A stretch of DNA of 10,420 nt from NCBI GenBank assembly GCA_020724125.1, contig DYHM01000017.1:1-10420 (forward strand), read 5' to 3'. Shown here piece after piece: positions 6,428-10,420 of the stretch. This stretch comes from Patescibacteria group bacterium (lineage in GTDB: Bacteria; Patescibacteriota; Minisyncoccia; Minisyncoccales; CG1-02-41-26). The translations under genes and the position numbers were made by a program. Numbering within the stretch: the first letter of the stretch is position 1; each line of letters opens with the position of its first letter. The notes under the pieces are model-generated. The model was not told the origin of the DNA, made no database searches, and worked only from the letters and a program-made list of their open reading frames with translations.

Positions 6428-7558
6428 ATGCTCAAAAAACACATAAATAATGTTCGCTCTCAACAAAAGCTAAAACAACGACCATTTCAAAAGTTAGAGC
6501 AAAAAAAAGAGCAACAATTTATTTCTTCGAGGCCTAAAATAAATCCGGTTAGAAAACGCCGAGGCCTTAAACCCAATCAGCGCTTTCTAAAAAAGGCAAC
6601 GAATTATATTCATCCCTGTCCCAAGACGCCGAGACTTTCTATTGGGGTAAAAGTAATCGGAATTGGCGGCGCTGGCTGTAATACTATCTCGCGGTTGAAA
6701 TTAGATCCTAAAAAAGGAATCGAAACTTTTAGTTTAAATACTGACGCTCAATCTTTAACCAGAGTTTCTTCGTCAAAAAAAATTCTCATTGGCGAAAAAA
6801 TAACCGGCGGCTTAGGAACAGGCATGAATTGGAAACTTGGTCAACAGGCAGCCGAAGAAAGTAAAGAAATCTTAAAAGAGATTTTAAAGGGAACCAGCGC
6901 TGTTTTTTTAACAGCTGGCCTCGGCGGCGGCACCGGGACGCCGGTTATTTCCTTTTTAGGGAAATTGGCCAAAACTCTTGATATTTTAACTATTGCTGTT
7001 GTGACCCTGCCCTTTTCATTTGAAGGAGCAGCAAGAAAAAAACTAGCTAATTGGGGATTAAAAAATCTTCAGAAAAATGTAGATGCTTATTTAGCTATCC
7101 CTAATGACCGAATTTTAAAAATAATTAACAAAAACACCCTTTTAGAAGAGGCCTTTCTAAAAGTTGATAAAATCTTAAAAGAAGCATTAGAGGGTATTTT
7201 TGAAATTCTTTTTTCAACCGGCATTATTACTTTAGATTTCGCAGATTTAGAAGAGATTTTAAAGAATTCTGGCCGGGTTTTATTTAGTCAGGGGAGGGCT
7301 AAGGGCGAACAAAGAGCAACAGCCGCTATTAGTCAGGCCCTTCAGTCTTCTTTAATTGATTTTTCGCCAAAAAAAATCAAAGGGGTTTTATTTACTATTT
7401 CTGGCCAAAATATAAGCTTGACAGAAGTAAATCTGATAGCTAATTTTATCAAAAGAATAACCAATAAAAGCGTTAAAATTCTTTTTGCTGTTTTAGAAAA
7501 TAAAAATTTAGAAAAAGGCGAACTTAAAATTAATCTGATTGCCTCGGGAATAGAGTGA
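6428..7558 (+). CDS. ftsZ: divergent FtsZ with basic N-terminal extension and no C-terminal tail
   Basis: FtsZ is the tubulin-like GTPase that forms the division ring. Recognisable elements are VKVIGIGGAGCNT (residues 74-86), NTDAQSL (104-110), GLGTGMN (128-134), the tubulin signature as GGGTGTP (166-172), VVTLPFSFEG (191-200), IPNDRIL (224-230) and the T7 segment TLDFAD (268-273). The signature lacks the Gly-Ala-Ala that normally follows GGGTGT, and the T7 Asn is Thr, although both Asp (D270, D273) remain. Residues 1-72 are a Lys/Arg/Gln-rich extension. It contains no internal ATG, GTG or TTG codon, and an in-frame TAA lies 4 nt before the ATG, so the start is firm. The protein ends LIASGIE at the close of the fold, with no linker or FtsA-binding peptide. 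The family assignment is secure. Whether it is the sole, active FtsZ or a specialised paralogue is not known. Confidence 0.93.
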   Translation: MLKKHINNVRSQQKLKQRPFQKLEQKKEQQFISSRPKINPVRKRRGLKPNQRFLKKATNYIHPCPKTPRLSIGVKVIGIGGAGCNTISRLKLDPKKGIETFSLNTDAQSLTRVSSSKKILIGEKITGGLGTGMNWKLGQQAAEESKEILKEILKGTSAVFLTAGLGGGTGTPVISFLGKLAKTLDILTIAVVTLPFSFEGAARKKLANWGLKNLQKNVDAYLAIPNDRILKIINKNTLLEEAFLKVDKILKEALEGIFEILFSTGIITLDFADLEEILKNSGRVLFSQGRAKGEQRATAAISQALQSSLIDFSPKKIKGVLFTISGQNISLTEVNLIANFIKRITNKSVKILFAVLENKNLEKGELKINLIASGIE

Positions 7559-7559
7559 T

Positions 7560-8765
7560 ATGACGATTTCAAGGGCTCTTTTTTATTTCTCCCTTTCTTT
7601 TGTTTTGGGAATTTTTGCTTTCTCTTTTTTCCCCCTATCATCGTCTTTGATATCCTTAATAATTTATGAACTTTTCATTTTAGGGCTTTTTTACGGTTTA
7701 TTTTTTTTCAAAGAAAAAAACATTTTTGTTTTTGGAATTTGTTTAATCTTTCTTTCTTTGGGAATATTTCGAATGGACGCAACTAAATCAGCAAATCAAC
7801 CGCCAAAATTTTCCGAACCAACTTATTTTGACTTGCCGGTTTTAAAAGAAAAATTAAAAACTCTTATTTTTGAAAATTTTTCTCCACCTCATTCTTTAAT
7901 TTTAACTGGCGTAATTTTTGGAGATAAAAAAGGATTTTCATTAGAGTGGAAAGAAAGATTTAACAAAACAGGTCTTTCCCATATTATTGCTGTTTCCGGG
8001 ATGCATATTGTTATTCTGACAGCTATTCTTATTTGGCTTTTTATCGCCTTGGGACTGAATCGCTTACAGGCTTTTTATTTTGTCTTGATTGCCTTATGGT
8101 TTTTTATTTTATTGACTAGTTTTCAAGCTTCGGCAATCAGGGCTGGCGTTATGGGTTCAATTTTTCTAATTGGCCAAAAACTTGGCCGACAATCCGCCAG
8201 CTTGCGAACTTTAATTTTTACAGCCGCCTTAATGCTTTTTATCAATCCTTTGCTTTTAAAACATAATCTTGGTTTTCAACTTTCTTTTTTAGCTACTCTG
8301 GGCTTGATTTGTTTAGCGCCTCATTTAGAAAATTCTTTAGAAAGAATTAAGTTATTAAAATTTCTTAATCTTCCCTTTCTATTGTCTGCTACCATTTCAG
8401 CTCAAATTTTTGTCTTCCCGATTTTGATTTACAATTTCGGCAATTTTTCGATGGTTGCTCCCCTGACCAACATTTTGATTGTTCCTCTGCTGCCATTTTT
8501 AATGGGTTTTGGTCTTATTTTTTTATTACTTGGTTTAATTTATAGTCCTTTGACTTATTTAATTTCTTGGCCCATTCATTTATTCCTTAATTATTTAGTT
8601 TTTATTGTAATTTTTTTCTCTCAACTTTCATTTTCATCTTTATTCTTGAAAATTCCTGAATTTTTTATCTTTTTTTACTATCTAATTTTGGCTTTGATTC
8701 TTTTTCTCATCCAGAAAAAAAGCAGAGAAGTGGCATTAGAAAAATTTTTTAAATTTTATAAATAA
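7560..8765 (+). CDS. comEC: ComEC/Rec2-type DNA uptake channel, permease core only
   Basis: ComEC forms the inner-membrane channel for single-stranded DNA during natural transformation. The 401-residue protein is nearly all hydrophobic. It has N-terminal helices at residues 5-75, then the Competence domain with LTGVIFGDKKG (115-125), HIIAVSGMHIVILTA (141-155), SAIRAGVMGSIFLIG (191-205) and LGFQLSFLATLGLI (237-250), and more helices to the C-terminus. Full ComEC proteins (700-800 residues) also carry an N-proximal OB-fold and a C-terminal metallo-beta-lactamase domain. Here only a short polar stretch (about 71-95) occupies the OB position and nothing follows the last helix. The ATG overlaps no other gene but lies 1 nt after the ftsZ TGA, so translation is probably coupled. 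A separate beta-lactamase-fold partner could be encoded elsewhere; none is present here. Confidence 0.92.
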   Translation: MTISRALFYFSLSFVLGIFAFSFFPLSSSLISLIIYELFILGLFYGLFFFKEKNIFVFGICLIFLSLGIFRMDATKSANQPPKFSEPTYFDLPVLKEKLKTLIFENFSPPHSLILTGVIFGDKKGFSLEWKERFNKTGLSHIIAVSGMHIVILTAILIWLFIALGLNRLQAFYFVLIALWFFILLTSFQASAIRAGVMGSIFLIGQKLGRQSASLRTLIFTAALMLFINPLLLKHNLGFQLSFLATLGLICLAPHLENSLERIKLLKFLNLPFLLSATISAQIFVFPILIYNFGNFSMVAPLTNILIVPLLPFLMGFGLIFLLLGLIYSPLTYLISWPIHLFLNYLVFIVIFFSQLSFSSLFLKIPEFFIFFYYLILALILFLIQKKSREVALEKFFKFYK

Positions 8766-8830
8766 CTTCAAAAACATATTCTTTTCTAAATCCAAAACCA
8801 AGAATGAAGATGTAGAAATATTTTCTAATT

Positions 8831-8947
8831 AACATACTGACTGACTCTCGTTAATTAGATTGAAGCCCTTTTTTTGTATTTCTTCTTATTTAATAAAGGG
8901 TTTCAAGTAATTAGAGGGACAATCTATTTACTGAAAGTCAGTATGTT
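8831..8947. repeat. 117-bp inverted-repeat element, MITE-like or structured RNA
   Basis: The ends AACATACTGACT (8831-8842) and AGTCAGTATGTT (8936-8947) are perfect 12-bp inverted repeats. Inside, TAGATTG (8856-8862) pairs with CAATCTA (8920-8926). TTGAAGCCCTTT (8860-8871) pairs with AAAGGGTTTCAA (8895-8906) with one mismatch that would be a G-U pair in RNA. The last two pairings overlap by three bases, so they are alternatives or partial. No target-site duplication is visible at the ends. A miniature inverted-repeat element, an old insertion remnant and a noncoding structured RNA all remain possible. Confidence 0.6.
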
Positions 8948-8949
8948 GA

Positions 8950-9078
8950 CGTTTCCGAAACGGTGGTATTTATTGGAAAAAGTTAGAACTTTCTACCGGG
9001 AAACTCCCAATGCCGATTTCTGAAAATTTACGCTCGGCTGAATTTCGTGCCAATGAAACCGGCGCGCCGCGTTTAAAC
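8950..9078. repeat. string of six short palindromes
   Basis: In order: CGTTTC-C-GAAACG (8950-8962), AAAGTT-AG-AACTTT (8979-8992), GGG-AAACT-CCC (8998-9008), GCCGA...TCGGC (9012-9016 with 9034-9038), CGGCGCGCCG (9060-9069) and GTTTAAAC (9071-9078). The last two lie directly downstream of the serpin stop (CTA on the plus strand at 9080-9082). They could contribute to bidirectional termination, but no T-run accompanies them. Confidence 0.45.
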
Positions 9079-9079
9079 C

Positions 9080-10420
9080 CTACAGATTCGGATTAACAAC
9101 TCTACCTATAAATAAAATATTACCTGTGCTTTTTTGCTGAATCAAGAATATGAATGGATGATCTGCTCGAAATACTGGTATTTTCGGTTCTTTTTGAGGG
9201 CCTGGGCTTGCCATTTCCCCCATAATAATTACTGTGGCCGCAGCCGCTTCTGTCCCTTCTTCATTTACCTCAACAAAAGCCTGGCGAATTGCCTCGTCAA
9301 TTTTTAAATCTTTACGGCCAGTCATTCCGGAAAAATCTGCCGAGTCAGAAAAGGCCATCGACATGCCCATTGCTTTAAGGTCATCCGCCATGAAATATTT
9401 TGTTTCAAATTTAAATTTAGGAATAAATACCTTAACTCTCTGTTTTTCTAAATCTTTTTTCCACTCTGACAATTTTTGGGCGCTAAGCGAACTTTCTAAT
9501 TTTTCTAAATTGTCGCCTTTTGGAAGCAGAAGCAACATAGACAATTCTTCTCCGGAATACGGCATTTCAAGAATTTGAAGATTGCTGTTTTCAGCATAAT
9601 TAAAAATGGCTTCGTCGTCCGCGCGCTGCATCATTTGAACTTTCACAGTGCCGCTTTTTTTAGTTCTGAAATCTTCTTCTTTTGTGTCATTTTTATTAAA
9701 TTGCTTGACCCACTCTCCCTTAAAGTAAACGGCATTTGTCAACACCAATTTTGTCATTGTCTGTATCATTCCTGGAGGAATTAAATCTTTGATTTTATCA
9801 TTCGTTTGGTTTTCCACCCAGTTATTTATTATTACTCGCGACCCTTCGGGATCTTTTTCGAAATCAAGATTTGTGACTTTCCCTCTATAGTATTTTTCTA
9901 CACCATCAAAATAATCTTTTAGAAATTGGTAATCTTTTTGAGCCCAAAGAGCATTGGCGCCGCTAAGTTCATATTTTTTATCTTCCTTATTTATTTCGTT
10001 AAAAATAGAGGCATATTCAGTTCGTCTTAAATTACTCTCTTCCGGGAAATAAAACACTGACCGTATTTCTTTGGCCGTTTCATCCTTCGCGCCTTCATAA
10101 GTCATTACAAAAGCGCTAGAAATGCTAAATGGCGAAAAGAATATATTGCCACTATCTTTGCTTTTTAATTTAGAATAATAATCTAAAGCAAATTGATTAT
10201 TAGCGTCCACGATATTGTTAATATCCGTGGGTTTTGGTTTTGGCTCCGGTAAGGGAATTATTCCTTCACGACCTTCACGAATTGGCTCCGGTAAGGGAAT
10301 TATTCCTTCACTAAATATAAAAATACCACCGATAATTACAATGGCTAAAAGCATTGTAATGCCTGTTATAATATAACTTAAAGATTTCCCCGAGCCTCCG
10401 TGCTCGGGGTCGCGGCAAAT
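9080..10420 (-). CDS. membrane-anchored serpin (serine protease inhibitor), 5' end beyond window
   Basis: Serpins trap target proteases by inserting the cleaved reactive loop into a beta-sheet. Counting from the ATG at 10354, the serpin fold covers residues 45-424, with NIFFSPFSISSAF (70-82), NAVYFKGEW (207-215), the hinge EEGTEAAAAT (365-374) and the C-terminal HPFIFLIQ...TGNILFIGRVVNP. The all-Ala P12-P9 hinge is that of inhibitory serpins. Counting 14 residues from P15 Gly367 puts P1 at Met381 and P1' at Ala382, as in alpha-1-antitrypsin (Met-Ser), which points to elastase- or subtilisin-like targets. The frame stays open upstream to the right edge, adding GKSLSYIITGIT before that Met. This completes a 21-residue transmembrane helix that would otherwise be cut in half, so the real start probably lies outside. 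A Pro/Glu-rich spacer (about 17-44) links helix and inhibitor, placing the latter outside the membrane. Confidence 0.9.
   Translation of the reverse strand: MCRDPEHGGSGKSLSYIITGITMLLAIVIIGGIFIFSEGIIPLPEPIREGREGIIPLPEPKPKPTDINNIVDANNQFALDYYSKLKSKDSGNIFFSPFSISSAFVMTYEGAKDETAKEIRSVFYFPEESNLRRTEYASIFNEINKEDKKYELSGANALWAQKDYQFLKDYFDGVEKYYRGKVTNLDFEKDPEGSRVIINNWVENQTNDKIKDLIPPGMIQTMTKLVLTNAVYFKGEWVKQFNKNDTKEEDFRTKKSGTVKVQMMQRADDEAIFNYAENSNLQILEMPYSGEELSMLLLLPKGDNLEKLESSLSAQKLSEWKKDLEKQRVKVFIPKFKFETKYFMADDLKAMGMSMAFSDSADFSGMTGRKDLKIDEAIRQAFVEVNEEGTEAAAATVIIMGEMASPGPQKEPKIPVFRADHPFIFLIQQKSTGNILFIGRVVNPNL
10241..10311 (-). repeat. 29-nt direct repeat, 42-nt period, in the serpin stalk
   Basis: The same 29-nt sequence, beginning TGGCTCCGGTAAGGGAATTA, occurs at 10241-10269 and 10283-10311. 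It encodes two copies of EGIIPLPEP in the spacer between the membrane helix and the serpin domain. The 42-nt period equals 14 codons, so the duplication keeps frame. The two copies are identical, suggesting a recent event. Confidence 0.85.
10388..10409. repeat. GC-rich perfect 8-bp inverted repeat near right edge
   Basis: CCCCGAGC (10388-10395) and GCTCGGGG (10402-10409) pair perfectly around CTCCGT. On the minus strand the hairpin is followed by AAATCTTTAAG, not a clean T-run. If the serpin frame extends to the edge, the hairpin is coding and yields PEHGGSG just before the membrane helix. If translation starts at 10354, it would be a leader hairpin. Confidence 0.6.

Larger units (their letters stand above)
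8766..9079. other. convergent intergenic region rich in inverted repeats
   Basis: This 314-nt region separates the ends of two convergent genes. It holds no convincing gene. The left half contains a 117-bp inverted-repeat structure (8831-8947), and the right half is a run of short palindromes (8950-9078). The right half is also richer in G and C than its surroundings. No oligo-T terminator clearly tied to comEC or the serpin gene was found; the 12-bp stem at 8860-8906 has a 23-nt loop and lacks a trailing T-run. Confidence 0.6.

Noticed and set aside
5142..7558. Alternative genetic code with UGA as glycine (as in Gracilibacteria or SR1)
   Set aside because: UGA ends ftsA (followed at once by TAA) and ftsZ at the expected positions, and no in-frame UGA is needed in any gene.
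5768..7641. Minus-strand frames 5768-6196 and 7342-7641
   Set aside because: Antisense shadows of ftsA, ftsZ and comEC, whose plus-strand motifs are unmistakable.
8860..8906. Rho-independent terminator for comEC
   Set aside because: The 12-bp stem has a 23-nt loop and no T-run after the second arm on the plus strand.
9061..9078. GGCGCGCC next to GTTTAAAC, two rare 8-bp restriction sites, looking like a cloning linker
   Set aside because: The flanking DNA joins smoothly to native genes on both sides and no vector sequence is visible; two palindromes in a palindrome-rich stretch can occur naturally.
8943..9096. A small functional gene in the convergent gap
   Set aside because: Two short competing frames, no ribosome-binding site, and the longer one overlaps the serpin end; kept only as a possible remnant.
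9234..9784. Plus-strand frames 9234-9578 and 9575-9784
   Set aside because: Antisense to the conserved serpin core, no recognisable features.
10388..10409. Terminator for a gene to the right
   Set aside because: The GC-rich hairpin lacks a trailing T-run on either strand and lies in the open serpin frame.

Overview
The window is AT-rich bacterial DNA with short intergenic gaps, tandemly packed genes, almost no recognisable Shine-Dalgarno sequences and the standard genetic code (UGA ends ftsA and ftsZ). The very divergent FtsA/FtsZ pair, a stripped-down ComEC and a giant secreted multidomain protein together suggest a Candidate Phyla Radiation (Patescibacteria) bacterium, most likely Parcubacteria-like. 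This placement is an inference from protein character and layout; the window holds no rRNA or ribosomal marker.

Layout. Positions 1-132 hold the possible tail of an upstream gene and a perfect 10-bp inverted repeat. Then come five plus-strand genes: a small membrane-anchored protein (181-669), a 1471-residue secreted protein (673-5088), ftsA (5142-6362), ftsZ (6428-7558) and a ComEC-type channel (7560-8765). Gaps are 3, 53, 65 and 1 nt, so they could be one transcript. Positions 8766-9079 are a convergent intergenic region full of inverted repeats. On the minus strand, 9080 to the right edge encodes a membrane-anchored serpin whose start probably lies outside the window.

The giant protein has, in order, a signal peptide, a zinc-dependent phospholipase C / P1-nuclease-like domain, a coiled coil, a lamin-tail domain, two fibronectin-III-like domains and two DUF1566 (Lcl) domains. 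Five low-complexity clusters rich in Asn/Asp-Ser-Ala are scattered through it. At least three of them sit inside otherwise recognisable domains. The commonest DNA word is the GC-rich palindrome GCCGAATTCGGC or its GAACTC variant, which stands out from the AT-rich background and resembles a frame-preserving repeat invading loops.

The division pair is also unusual. FtsZ stops at the end of its GTPase fold, without the C-terminal linker and FtsA-binding peptide, and carries a basic N-terminal extension of about 70 residues that contains no alternative start codon. FtsA still has an amphipathic C-terminal helix. How this FtsZ is tethered is therefore an open question.

One way to read the set is a small cell-surface-active bacterium: a secreted lipase/adhesin-like protein, a DNA-import channel and a protease inhibitor, next to core division genes. 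This is inference from domain content only.
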